The notes: generated by a model from the letters alone, not told the origin. A stretch of 64,000 nucleotides of DNA from Providencia rettgeri (GCF_023205015.1 NZ_CP096258.1:4340001-4404000); one strand, 5' to 3'; positions 54,642 to 62,198 are shown, counted from the stretch's first letter. Numbers and translations: made by a program.

Positions 54642-55786
54642 TGATGGCCATTAACTCACAAATGTTTGGTACACCCAAAGCGGTGTATCAAAGTTCAAAT
54701 ATTAATCAATTAACACCCGATTGGGTGAATATTGCCTACCAAGTGAATGGTTCCCTACTGGCAGGTGATAACGTAAGTTCAACTTACACCCTTAATAATA
54801 CTGTAGCTTTAAACTACGGTATTACTGGCAACCAATCAGACAAAGTTTCGTCTGGTTACTCGGTCAATATTTTGGCTCAGCAATCAGCTAAAACTTTAGC
54901 CGATGTATCAGCGAAAATTTACGCCAATCAATCACCCAAATTTACGGGAAATCAATCAGCAAAACATTTTGCCAATCTAAAACGTGGAGAATTTACACCA
55001 TTTGCTAAAGGTGAGAAAAATCACCTTTGTAAAGGGCAGAAATCTGCCATTTTGCAAGGTTTAATCGGGGTCACTACACAAGGCAGAATTGAGTTTTTAC
55101 AGTCCATAAAAGGCAAAGTAATTGAGTTTTTGGAGTCCATAAAAAAGGGCAGCCAATCGGCTACCCTTGGAAACGTCGATATTGAATACCGAGCAAGTGA
55201 GAATATTAATATTAGCTTACTTCTCTGGTATGGCAAATATCAGTTTTTAGGCTTAACACCTAATCTTTCCAGCTCGTTACGACAGGCTGTCTTAACCCAT
55301 GAACTAAATGGCTCATTACCAATAACTGAGTCTATTTGTTTGAGCAAATCATCATCAAATCGGATTGTTCTTCTTGTGCTGTTTGCACGGTCGTATGGTT
55401 TTTTGTCTTTTTCATCTTGCATTGGTTCGAACCACTATGATAGTTTATATGTATATGGTGCGAACCAGTATAAAGGTAAGTGCTATATAAAAACAATGCC
55501 CCGCAGTGGTGGAACACTAACGGGGCATCTAATCACCACCGATAACGAAGCTATCGAGGTAACTATGAGTAAGCATAACACACCCGTCACAGGGCGGACT
55601 AGTCTCACCCCTAACCAATCGTACAGATGGTTATTCCTCGCGTTAAACCGTAGCGATTACACCGCTAAACCTTGTCGCATTGCTGTTACAGCATCGAACG
55701 AACACGATGCAAGACTGATGCTTGTACGTGATTACATTCTGTCATTCGCTGGTCGCTTACCTGCTCAGGAGGTGGCTCATGCGTAA
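54641..55786 (+). CDS. Long open frame with 8-residue repeats and an Icd-like C-terminus
   Basis: A 381-aa open frame. GGAGG at 54629-54633, seven nt before the ATG, supports initiation here. Residues 65-136 consist of 8-residue units, several with a QSxK core (QSDKVSSG, QSAKTLAD, VSAKIYAN, QSPKFTGN, QSAKHFAN), encoded by the 24-bp hairpin array. The last 70 residues (QSYRWLFLALNRSDYTAKP, then MLVRDYILSFAGRLP) match the Icd-like host cell-division inhibitor family of P4-type prophages. An internal ATG at 55565, with GAGG seven nt upstream, would give a stand-alone 73-aa Icd-like protein. The central part is overlapped by a probable minus-strand gene (55240-55422), so it may not all be functional protein. 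Confidence 0.5.
   Translation: MMAINSQMFGTPKAVYQSSNINQLTPDWVNIAYQVNGSLLAGDNVSSTYTLNNTVALNYGITGNQSDKVSSGYSVNILAQQSAKTLADVSAKIYANQSPKFTGNQSAKHFANLKRGEFTPFAKGEKNHLCKGQKSAILQGLIGVTTQGRIEFLQSIKGKVIEFLESIKKGSQSATLGNVDIEYRASENINISLLLWYGKYQFLGLTPNLSSSLRQAVLTHELNGSLPITESICLSKSSSNRIVLLVLFARSYGFLSFSSCIGSNHYDSLYVYGANQYKGKCYIKTMPRSGGTLTGHLITTDNEAIEVTMSKHNTPVTGRTSLTPNQSYRWLFLALNRSDYTAKPCRIAVTASNEHDARLMLVRDYILSFAGRLPAQEVAHA
54773..55048 (+). repeat. 24-bp-periodic array of dyad/hairpin units
   Basis: Dyads centred at about 54845, 54869, 54893, 54917, 54941, 54965 are exactly 24 bp apart; others follow near 54991, 55017 and 55041, and two precede at 54780 and 54810. The arm sequences differ but stay complementary: AATCAGAC/GTCTGGTT, GCTAAA/TTTAGC, GCG/CGC, CCC/GGG, GCAAAA/TTTTGC, AAAGGTGA/TCACCTTT, GGCAGA/TCTGCC. 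The conserved part is ATCA at the left of each unit and AAA/TTT at the core. The unit length is 8 codons, so the reading frame is kept. Confidence 0.8.
55088..55168 (+). repeat. Direct repeat pair followed by a GC-rich hairpin
   Basis: ATTGAGTTTTTACAGTCCAT (from 55088, continuing AAAAGGC to 55114) recurs as ATTGAGTTTTTGGAGTCCAT (from 55121, continuing AAAAAAGGGC to 55150). The second copy runs into a hairpin: AAGGG/CCCTT (55145-55149, 55164-55168) with AGCC/GGCT inside (55151-55154, 55159-55162). It may be a transcription terminator for either strand and lies just past the 3' end of the antisense gene at 55240. Confidence 0.65.
55240..55422 (-). CDS. Small ribbon-helix-helix protein, antisense to the Icd-like frame
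   Basis: A 60-aa protein: a polar N-terminus, then RRTIRFDDDLLKQIDSVI and SSWVKTACRNELERL, the strand-helix-helix pattern of MetJ/Arc-type regulators, similar to the YlcI/YnfO prophage proteins. The sense-strand frame here is low-complexity, whereas this frame has a coherent fold, so I consider the minus-strand gene real. Two near-identical palindromes (55424-55433, 55457-55466) flank an AT-rich -10-like region just upstream of its ATG, as expected for autorepression. No Shine-Dalgarno sequence is evident; translation may be leaderless. Confidence 0.6.
   Translation of the reverse strand: MQDEKDKKPYDRANSTRRTIRFDDDLLKQIDSVIGNEPFSSWVKTACRNELERLGVKPKN
55424..55466. promoter_or_regulatory. Paired operator-like palindromes of the RHH gene
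   Basis: GGTTCGAACC (55424-55433, perfect 10-bp palindrome) and GGTGCGAACC (55457-55466) are 33 bp apart, about three helical turns. On the minus strand the sequence between them contains TATAAACT-like -10 elements, so occupancy would block the promoter of the small antisense gene. Confidence 0.6.
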
Positions 55787-55952
55787 CCCTCAACCTAATG
55801 ACTTCTACACTCACAAAAATAATGGCGAAACCGTCAAAGTTCTATCGGTTCAATTCAACCGTGTGACCTTTCAGCGAGACGGCTTTGATAGTCCTGTCAT
55901 TGTTCCATTAAGCCAGTTCAGCAACGAATACACCTATGCAGGGAGGGCTTAA
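55779..55952 (+). CDS. DUF4222-type phage protein
   Basis: A 57-aa protein whose sequence (QPNDFYTHKNNGETVKVLSV, then VTFQRDGFDSPVIVPLSQF) matches the small DUF4222 family of phage regions: short beta-rich proteins of unknown function. The start has CAGGAGG eight nt upstream; the frame overlaps the end of the Icd-like gene by 8 nt. Confidence 0.7.
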   Translation: MRNPQPNDFYTHKNNGETVKVLSVQFNRVTFQRDGFDSPVIVPLSQFSNEYTYAGRA

Positions 55953-55954
55953 TT

Positions 55955-56149
55955 ATGGCGGATATCACTATTAATCAAGCCGCTGAAAAGGCGCATCAGG
56001 TTGAGTTAATTAACCTACTCATTGAATCACACCCTCACCAGTTACAAGACAGTGAAATATCTACTTTGGCTTCTCTTATGGCGAAGTTATCAGGTGATGT
56101 TTGTGTATTTCTTCAAGAGGAAATTGTGGCACAGGAGGCGAAAGCATGA
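55955..56149 (+). CDS. Hypothetical small protein
   Basis: A 64-aa acidic, mostly helical protein (QAAEKAHQVELINLLIESH, then LASLMAKLSGDVCVFLQEE). No family recognised. Preceded by AGGGAGGGC and coupled to the next gene by an ATGA overlap. Confidence 0.6.
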   Translation: MADITINQAAEKAHQVELINLLIESHPHQLQDSEISTLASLMAKLSGDVCVFLQEEIVAQEAKA

Positions 56150-56307
56150 GTATTTCACGCCTATCTGACGCATTGAACAAAATCCAACGCCTAGCAGAAG
56201 CCGCTTTGTCTTTATCGAACCAACGTGATGAAGCGGAACTCAAAATTCAGCTAATTGAAATTATCAGCAAGACAGCAGAAGAAGCCGTATCTGAGGGGGA
56301 AGCATGA
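56146..56307 (+). CDS. Hypothetical small helical protein
   Basis: A 53-aa protein with a coiled-coil-like sequence (LSDALNKIQRLAEAALSLSN, then IQLIEIISKTAEEAV). I use ATG 56146, with AGGAGG upstream. It overlaps both neighbours by ATGA junctions. Function unknown. Confidence 0.6.
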   Translation: MSISRLSDALNKIQRLAEAALSLSNQRDEAELKIQLIEIISKTAEEAVSEGEA

Positions 56308-56483
56308 GCAAGCCTATTCCATTAGACAGAGCCGCATACAAAGCGCAGCAAAATAATTCATTGCTTGCCGTTATCTTGGAGCAAGTGAGTAGCGATTGTT
56401 CGCGTGAGTTAATCGACCTCGTTTCTATTGCGTATGACTTCAACGCAGAAATATGCGAATCCCTCGAGGAGGCGACCAAATGA
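56304..56483 (+). CDS. Hypothetical small protein
   Basis: A 59-aa protein: SKPIPLDRAAYKAQQNNSLL, then SRELIDLVSIAYDFNAEICES. It has GAGGGGG about eight nt before the ATG and ATGA overlaps at both ends, so it is a genuine member of the coupled operon. No known family. Confidence 0.6.
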   Translation: MSKPIPLDRAAYKAQQNNSLLAVILEQVSSDCSRELIDLVSIAYDFNAEICESLEEATK

Positions 56484-56689
56484 AAGCGATTAAGTTGAAA
56501 TCTGGTGATGTGGCGGCGTTCGATGCTGTGAAAGATATTAATAACGAAATCCAATCAATTTTATTTCCATTAATTACAGCAGTTGAGAATGAAGCAGAAA
56601 CCGACACTTATTACATGGCAAGAGCGTTAAAGCGCCTTATACATGAGCAATGGCGAGAAATAGCACGGTTTGAAGAGGTGATGAAATGA
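56480..56689 (+). CDS. Hypothetical small protein
   Basis: A 69-aa protein (KLKSGDVAAFDAVKDINNEI, then MARALKRLIHEQWREIARFEE). GAGGAGG precedes the ATG at 56480. Helical; no family recognised. Ends in an ATGA overlap with the ORF6N gene. Confidence 0.6.
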   Translation: MKAIKLKSGDVAAFDAVKDINNEIQSILFPLITAVENEAETDTYYMARALKRLIHEQWREIARFEEVMK

Positions 56690-57270
56690 GACAGGTCACT
56701 ATCAATGCCACCAGCTTAAGCCCATTTATGTATCAAGGTAAGCGAGTAGTTACCTTTGCCATGATTGACGAGGTACACCAACGCCCGAAAGGTACAGCAA
56801 AGCGCACATTCAACACGCATAAAAAGCACTTCATTGATGGGGTCGATTACTTTTTGCTCACTAAGTACGTAATACGTACCGAGTTGCCCGAACTAGAGAT
56901 AGGCGGCAAGGCAAAAGAGTTAATGCTTATCACTGAGTCAGGTTATTTGATGGTTGCCAAGCCATTTACCGATGATTTGTCGTGGCAGGTTCAACGCTCA
57001 ATGGTTAACAGCTACTTTCGTTTGTCTGAGTTTCCCGAAATTAAACATATTCAAATCCCCACGCTGGCGGAACTTGAAGCCATGCCGATTGGTGAGGCTC
57101 AGAACTTGATTAGCAGTTTAGAGGCTGACTCTTATCAGGGGCACGGTAGGCGCGGCAGTTATGCCATGAACCTACGTCGCAAGGAGAAGAAAGCACTTAA
57201 ACCAATGGTAATGGCCATTGAACAAGCTTCACAGCTACACATTCAGGATATGGGAGATTATCGCTCATGA
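56686..57270 (+). CDS. ORF6N-domain protein
   Basis: A 194-aa protein with the ORF6N DNA-binding domain of phage regulators: YQGKRVVTFAMIDEVHQRP (about 16-34), KRTFNTHKKHFIDGVDYF and ITESGYLMVAKPF. ORF6N domains often occur with KilA-N/Bro or antirepressor proteins. The C-terminal region is basic (YAMNLRRKEKKALK). It is probably a second antirepressor or regulator of the element. Confidence 0.8.
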   Translation: MRQVTINATSLSPFMYQGKRVVTFAMIDEVHQRPKGTAKRTFNTHKKHFIDGVDYFLLTKYVIRTELPELEIGGKAKELMLITESGYLMVAKPFTDDLSWQVQRSMVNSYFRLSEFPEIKHIQIPTLAELEAMPIGEAQNLISSLEADSYQGHGRRGSYAMNLRRKEKKALKPMVMAIEQASQLHIQDMGDYRS

Positions 57271-57440
57271 GAACGTTTCAAATCGCAGGGTATGGCACAA
57301 CACCGAAAGGCTTAACGCTAGGTATTAGCAAGCGTGTGATATCAGCCACCCAGAAAGACGCTCAATCGCAAGTGATGCGAGAAGCGCAACGTGACGGTTT
57401 AACCGATATCCGAATTAACTATGTGCGTGAGGTGAAGTGA
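57267..57440 (+). CDS. Hypothetical small protein
   Basis: A 57-aa protein (RTFQIAGYGTTPKGLTLGI, then AQSQVMREAQRDGLTDIRIN). ATGA overlap with the ORF6N gene; its stop overlaps the next ATG. Unknown family. Confidence 0.55.
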   Translation: MRTFQIAGYGTTPKGLTLGISKRVISATQKDAQSQVMREAQRDGLTDIRINYVREVK

Positions 57441-57634
57441 TGAATCAGGAACAGAAACGCGAAGTGGAAATGTTACTAGAGCCGCACAAAGCAAAAGTAT
57501 TAATGCTAATTACTTTACTTTCTACGTGGCTGGAAGCTGAAGAGTGCGGCGAAACCAGAAACATGATCTGGGCGGTGTTGATTGTTGTTTATTCGATTAG
57601 GGATGAAATGAACGAAGCGGCAGGGAGCAAATAA
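57440..57634 (+). CDS. Hypothetical small protein
   Basis: A 64-aa protein (NQEQKREVEMLLEPHKAKVL, then MIWAVLIVVYSIRDEMNEAA) with a moderately hydrophobic centre. A GTG one codon earlier is possible; the ATG at 57440 has GAGGTGA upstream and overlaps the preceding stop. Function unknown. Confidence 0.55.
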   Translation: MNQEQKREVEMLLEPHKAKVLMLITLLSTWLEAEECGETRNMIWAVLIVVYSIRDEMNEAAGSK

Positions 57635-58248
57635 TGAGCTTATTTATCAAACGTAACGTTGCCAGTTTTGGCTATGGTGCCACAGGTGTATTGGTTGTTT
57701 ATCGTGAGAATGGTCAGCTTAACGAGGTAATTAGCTACGACGATGCGCTTAAATCCCTTGATGCTGGTGATTTTGACACTGATTTACTCATGGGTTTTGA
57801 GCTTGTATTGGCACTCTCAAAAGGTGAACGAGAACGCTTGTTTAACCCAACATTAGAGCAAACGTTGATTTTATGCCGTTGGGTAGTAGCAGCGTCATTT
57901 GTTCAAGAGTTAAGAGATAAACATGGCGTTATTGAACTCGACAATGAGCTAGGAGGCAAAGACATTGCCACGCTGTATTACAGCGATAACGGTTCGGGGA
58001 TATCGGTTTATCCATCGGGCGAACGAGCGTTGTTAACTACGCATATGGAAGACTTTGTTTGTGAGCAATACGGGCAGGAAATGGGGCGGCAGTTAGTTAT
58101 CAGGGCTTACATGGACTTTATCAATATGCAGCCAGAAGTGGGAAATCGTCTCTCTGAAAAAGGGCGAAAGGGGCTAACCATCTTGCATGATGGCCTTATG
58201 AAAATCGCTCGTTCTAGTGAAGTTGGCACTATGCCAGTGTTTCACTGA
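57634..58248 (+). CDS. Hypothetical protein of P4-like elements
   Basis: A 204-aa soluble protein not assigned to a family. N-terminus MSLFIKRNVASFGYGATG; the middle contains FNPTLEQTLILCRWVVAASF. AGGGAGC precedes the start, which overlaps the previous stop (TAATG). Its place just upstream of the replication genes suggests an element-specific accessory role. Confidence 0.6.
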   Translation: MSLFIKRNVASFGYGATGVLVVYRENGQLNEVISYDDALKSLDAGDFDTDLLMGFELVLALSKGERERLFNPTLEQTLILCRWVVAASFVQELRDKHGVIELDNELGGKDIATLYYSDNGSGISVYPSGERALLTTHMEDFVCEQYGQEMGRQLVIRAYMDFINMQPEVGNRLSEKGRKGLTILHDGLMKIARSSEVGTMPVFH

Positions 58249-58259
58249 TAGGGGGGATC

Positions 58260-58310
58260 ATGATTAACAATTTAAACCATTTACTGGCGAACAAAGGAGC
58301 ATTTCAATGA
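58260..58310 (+). CDS. Possible 16-residue leader peptide
   Basis: ATG at 58260, preceded by GGGGGG, opens a 16-codon frame (MINNLNHLLANKGAFQ) whose TGA overlaps the ATG of the next gene. It has a Shine-Dalgarno sequence and tight coupling, but its length makes chance likely. Confidence 0.3.
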   Translation: MINNLNHLLANKGAFQ

Positions 58311-58681
58311 GCAACATTATTCCATTCAAAACCAAAGCGAACTCGCTTGATGATGCGCTAAAAGCCTTTGCCTTTGCTGTATTTAAAAGCCGCCCGAATG
58401 ACTTTGAAGAATGTTACACCTATACGGAAACATGCCAAGGCCGTACTAACAAGCAACAAATTTCACCGATTGAGTACCTTTGTTTCTTAACTGAGGTTTG
58501 CTTTATTGAGCCGCTAATAGACCAGTTTGAGGAATACGAAACGGCCGCACTGGAGGCATTAACCAAAGCAGTAGACTGTGGGCGTCTTACTCTGGAGGGT
58601 GAAGCGTTATATCAGTCTATTTTAAGTGTGTCTCATGAAATGGCTGAACCAGCAGGAGGCGCAGACGATGAAACCGATTGA
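58307..58681 (+). CDS. Hypothetical protein upstream of the primase
   Basis: A 124-aa acidic protein (IPFKTKANSLDDALKAFAFA, then YTYTETCQGRTNKQQISPIE). Unknown family. AAAGGAGC upstream of the ATG; it overlaps the primase-helicase start by 14 nt, so the two are co-translated and may work together. Confidence 0.6.
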   Translation: MSNIIPFKTKANSLDDALKAFAFAVFKSRPNDFEECYTYTETCQGRTNKQQISPIEYLCFLTEVCFIEPLIDQFEEYETAALEALTKAVDCGRLTLEGEALYQSILSVSHEMAEPAGGADDETD

Positions 58682-61040
58682 TGTTATCCGTGATGTGAAG
58701 CTGAAAGCGAATGGCCAATGGCAAAATATATTATCTAACCTCGGGGCAGAAGTGCCCCTAAACACGCACACCGCTTGCCCTCATTGTGGCGGTAAAGACC
58801 GTTTTAGATTTGATGACAAAGACGGCAACGGCACGTTTATTTGTAGCCAGTGCGGCTCAGGTGATGGATTGGACTTAGTTCAGCGTGTTCTGGGGGGCAG
58901 CGTGACAGAAGCCGCTTATGAGGTGGCTGGCATGATTGGTATTGATACCCGTTCAGATAATCCACCAGCCTACCGTAGCCATGAGGTAAAAGCGCAACAG
59001 GACGCATTGAAAGCACAACAAGCCCAGAACCAAGCTAACGAGCAGATAGAGAAGCACAAACGCTTTACATCGCGATACAACCGCACTATTGCCAATGCTA
59101 AACAGGGCGAATCCGATTATCTCAAGACGAAAGGCTTTGATAGTACCACCGTGACCCTATTAACAGATGGTTCGTTGATTATTCCATTGATAGACGCTGA
59201 TGGCACAATCACAGCCGCACAGACCATTAAACCCAATGGCGATAAACGGCTATTACTCGATAGTGCGAAGAATGGCAGCTATTACCCCATTAATGAGCCT
59301 GTAAACGTTTCTACGGTGATTATCGCCGAGGGATTAGCAACCGCCATGACGTGCCAGTTAATCCAACCAGAAGCGCACACCGTAGCGGCAATTGATGCGG
59401 GTAACTTAACCCATGTGGCTAAGGTGATGCGGACTCAGTACCCAGAGAGCAAGATTATCATTGCAGGTGACAACGATATTAAACCCGACCAATCAAACAC
59501 AGGAAAGCTGGCGGCAGAAAAGGCAGCTAAGGCAGTCAATGGTATTACGGTTTTACCGCCTACCGAGGATAAAGCTGATTGGGATGATTACCGCCTATCA
59601 CACGGCATTGAGGCAGCAATACAGGCTTTTAACGAGGCGTTAGGGCAGCAAGGAGGCAAGGCGATTATGAAACCAAAAAATACCAAAAGAAAAATGAAAC
59701 CAAGAAACAACCTTACCCAGCTTGCAGATAATGAGAAAGCATTATTACTGGCTGAACAGTATGAAGGGATAGCGGTACACCCAGAAAGTGAGGGCTTCTA
59801 TACGTATCAACAGGGCGTATGGCTTAAAACGTCTTTCTTGGATTTAAGCCGAGAAATGGGACGTGTTTACATGCAGCACAATACTAATTTTAGTAAACGA
59901 GCACTCAATAATGTGGTTGAGGCTTTAAAAATTGTCGCTCCAGTCATGGAAGAACCTTGCCAAAGCCTGATCCCATTTTCTAATGGTGTGTTTGATATTA
60001 AAACAAAGCTATTTTCGCCACATAGCCCGAGCAATTGGCTCTTAAATCACAATGGGATTGAGTATACGCCAGCAAAACCAGATGAAAACTTAAGGGATGA
60101 TGCCCCGAATTTTCATAAATGGATAGACCATGCAGCCAACAGCGATCCATACAAAATAAAAAGGATATTTGCCGCGCTTTATATGGTGTTAGCAAATCGT
60201 TATGACTGGCAGTTATTTTTAGAAATTACAGGGGAAGGAGGTAGCGGTAAGAGTGTATTTACACAGGTCGCTACCTTACTGGCTGGACAACACAATACAG
60301 CCAGCGGAAACATGGCCGCACTCGATACGGCTCGAGGTCGGGCGCAATTCGTTGGTAAAAGCATGATCACATTACCAGACCAACCTAAATACACGGGTGA
60401 AGGTACAGGCATTAAAGCCATTACAGGCGGTGATGCTGTAGAGATTGACCCGAAGCATGAGCAGCAATATACCGAAATTATTAGAGCGGTAGTGATAGCA
60501 ACGAACAACACGCCAATGATATTTACTGAGCGTGCTGGTGGCGTGGCTCGTCGACGTGTCATTTTTCAGTTTAATAACAAAGTGAAGGATGAAGATAAAG
60601 ACCCGTTACTCTCTAAAAAAATAGCAGAGGAAATCCCTGTTATCGTTCGTCGATTGCTAGCAACGTTTGACGACCCAGAAGAAGCCAAAGTGCTACTCAT
60701 TGAGCAAAGGGATAGTGCGGAAGCATTAGAAGTTAAGCGAGCGTCTAATCCTGTGCTAGATCTTTGTGCTGCCCTTGCCTTTATGGGTGAGCCTAGAGGG
60801 TTAGAAATGGGCGGAGGGCGAAAAGTTGAAGAGGAACGCCAACCAAGAAAGTATCTCTATCACCTGTATTTATCTTTTATTGAATATCAAGGATTGGGTA
60901 GACCGTTAAGCGTTACTGAGTTTGGTAAAGCAATCAAAGAAGCTGCCAAAGAGTATAAGTCAGAATATTTAACAAGGACGATTCAAGGACGAAGACAGAC
61001 TAACGTCCAGCTAACAGATGATGTGAACGAGTTTTTGTAA
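58668..61040 (+). CDS. P4-alpha-like DNA primase/helicase
   Basis: A 790-aa replication protein. An N-terminal zinc ribbon (Cys37, 40, 59, 62: CPHCGGKDRFRF...FICSQCG) is followed by a TOPRIM-type primase core (Glu221 in IIAEGLATAM; Asp268 and Asp270 in IIAGDND), then a D5-like superfamily 3 helicase with Walker A GEGGSGKS (522-529) and KAITGGDAVEIDPKHE. This domain order is that of the satellite phage P4 alpha protein, which also binds the origin. I use ATG 58668, with AGGAGG upstream. The iteron region directly downstream is its likely target. Confidence 0.9.
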   Translation: MKPIDVIRDVKLKANGQWQNILSNLGAEVPLNTHTACPHCGGKDRFRFDDKDGNGTFICSQCGSGDGLDLVQRVLGGSVTEAAYEVAGMIGIDTRSDNPPAYRSHEVKAQQDALKAQQAQNQANEQIEKHKRFTSRYNRTIANAKQGESDYLKTKGFDSTTVTLLTDGSLIIPLIDADGTITAAQTIKPNGDKRLLLDSAKNGSYYPINEPVNVSTVIIAEGLATAMTCQLIQPEAHTVAAIDAGNLTHVAKVMRTQYPESKIIIAGDNDIKPDQSNTGKLAAEKAAKAVNGITVLPPTEDKADWDDYRLSHGIEAAIQAFNEALGQQGGKAIMKPKNTKRKMKPRNNLTQLADNEKALLLAEQYEGIAVHPESEGFYTYQQGVWLKTSFLDLSREMGRVYMQHNTNFSKRALNNVVEALKIVAPVMEEPCQSLIPFSNGVFDIKTKLFSPHSPSNWLLNHNGIEYTPAKPDENLRDDAPNFHKWIDHAANSDPYKIKRIFAALYMVLANRYDWQLFLEITGEGGSGKSVFTQVATLLAGQHNTASGNMAALDTARGRAQFVGKSMITLPDQPKYTGEGTGIKAITGGDAVEIDPKHEQQYTEIIRAVVIATNNTPMIFTERAGGVARRRVIFQFNNKVKDEDKDPLLSKKIAEEIPVIVRRLLATFDDPEEAKVLLIEQRDSAEALEVKRASNPVLDLCAALAFMGEPRGLEMGGGRKVEEERQPRKYLYHLYLSFIEYQGLGRPLSVTEFGKAIKEAAKEYKSEYLTRTIQGRRQTNVQLTDDVNEFL

Positions 61041-61049
61041 ATTAAGGGA

Positions 61050-61364
61050 TTGGTTATCTACCTTGTCTACCAAAGTGAAATAAATGATTATAATTCATAT
61101 GGTTAAATTGGTAGATAACTAAAAAAGGGTTATCTACTTGTTATCTACCTTGTCTACCTAATTTTTTTGATTCGATTGAAACTTTAGGATGATGCGTTTT
61201 TAAAAGTTATCCACAGAGTGCTTTAATATTGAGCTAATTTAGTGTGTTTTTTAACCTTAAAGGTAGATAAGGTAGACGACAGGTAGAGAATAAAATAACG
61301 ATTATCACCACTGTAACCATTTGTATCTTAATAAATATATTGAGTTGGTAGATAAGGTAGATAA
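61050..61364. other. Probable replication origin with iterons and a DnaA box
   Basis: A 380-bp gene-free stretch carries at least eleven copies of GGTAGATAA or close variants: reverse at 61054, 61063, 61130, 61141 and 61150; forward at 61110, 61262, 61271, 61282, 61347 and 61356. Several are adjacent direct pairs with a 9-bp step. A consensus DnaA box TTATCCACA is at 61207-61215, between the two clusters. In P4 the alpha protein binds analogous iterons (ori and crr), and this stretch directly follows the alpha-like gene. Confidence 0.82.
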
Positions 61365-61418
61365 CAAAAATGCTTTTTTATAAAAACGCACTCGATACGA
61401 CACAATGAGGAGAATTGT

Positions 61419-62156
61419 ATGTTAACGGCAAATACTGATTTGGGTGATCGAATAGTGGCGAAGGAGGCAGTAAAAAAAGGTGTTAGGTACTTTTGCCCTG
61501 AATGCCACTCAGAGGTGATATTAAAACAAGGTAAGGTATTAACGGCACACTTTGCCCATAAACCGCCAGTGAGTTGTTATTATGGTTCTGGCGAATCAGA
61601 ACAGCATAGGCGAGCAAAGGAAGAAATCAGCAAAGCCCTTCAATTCTGGGAGGACACTGAATACGTCGAAATAGAAAAATCATTTGGTGATGTTCGGGCA
61701 GATATTTATGCGGTAATACGTAACGTTAAGGTCGCGATAGAAATACAAAAAAGCACATTGACCCCTGAGATTATTGTTAAGCGCACAGAGGCTTATACCA
61801 AGAAAGGAATTTACATTTTATGGATCGCGCTAGCGGATGAGCGAATAAACAAATATAGCTATATCCCTAAATGGTGGGAAAAATGGCTACACGCTGCATA
61901 TTTCGGTCGTTTGTATTATTGGGATTGCCTTGATTCTGTTATCCCCGTTAGCTTTGGTGATGTGCAAACATACGTAGAGGAAACGAGCTGGGGCGGTGGC
62001 TATATGAAAACGTTAAAAAGGTATAAAAGGCCTATTCAGCATAGCCCTGTCAGTATAGTTGAAAATTTTACCCCTGCTTTTGGTAAAGCATGGAGCTATG
62101 GAAGTTTTCAGATCCCGAATAGATTAATATTTACTCAAAGAAAAGAAATTAAATAA
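61419..62156 (+). CDS. CoiA-like competence/nuclease-family protein
   Basis: A 245-aa protein resembling CoiA: a zinc-ribbon-like N-terminus (YFCPECHSEV, Cys26/29; then HFAHKPP), ESEQHRRAKEEI, and a PD-(D/E)xK-type nuclease core (Asp95 in DVRADIYA; Glu108, Gln110, Lys111 in AIEIQKS). CoiA promotes processing of transforming DNA in Gram-positives; in mobile elements the function of such proteins is open. It has GAGGAG upstream and stands immediately right of the origin. Confidence 0.75.
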   Translation: MLTANTDLGDRIVAKEAVKKGVRYFCPECHSEVILKQGKVLTAHFAHKPPVSCYYGSGESEQHRRAKEEISKALQFWEDTEYVEIEKSFGDVRADIYAVIRNVKVAIEIQKSTLTPEIIVKRTEAYTKKGIYILWIALADERINKYSYIPKWWEKWLHAAYFGRLYYWDCLDSVIPVSFGDVQTYVEETSWGGGYMKTLKRYKRPIQHSPVSIVENFTPAFGKAWSYGSFQIPNRLIFTQRKEIK

Positions 62157-62198
62157 ATTGTGATATTCACATTAACAAACGCATGGAAGACAAGAGCT

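Noticed and set aside
54773..55048. CRISPR or ordinary minisatellite
   Set aside because: The 24-bp units are not identical repeats with unique spacers; the arms themselves vary with preserved complementarity.
55332..55517. 61-aa minus-strand frame overlapping the RHH gene
   Set aside because: It is in a different frame, crosses the operator region and has no fold; the 55240-55422 frame is far more protein-like.
56264..56554. 96-aa minus-strand frame in the small-gene operon
   Set aside because: It runs against three tightly coupled plus-strand genes with good ribosome-binding sites.
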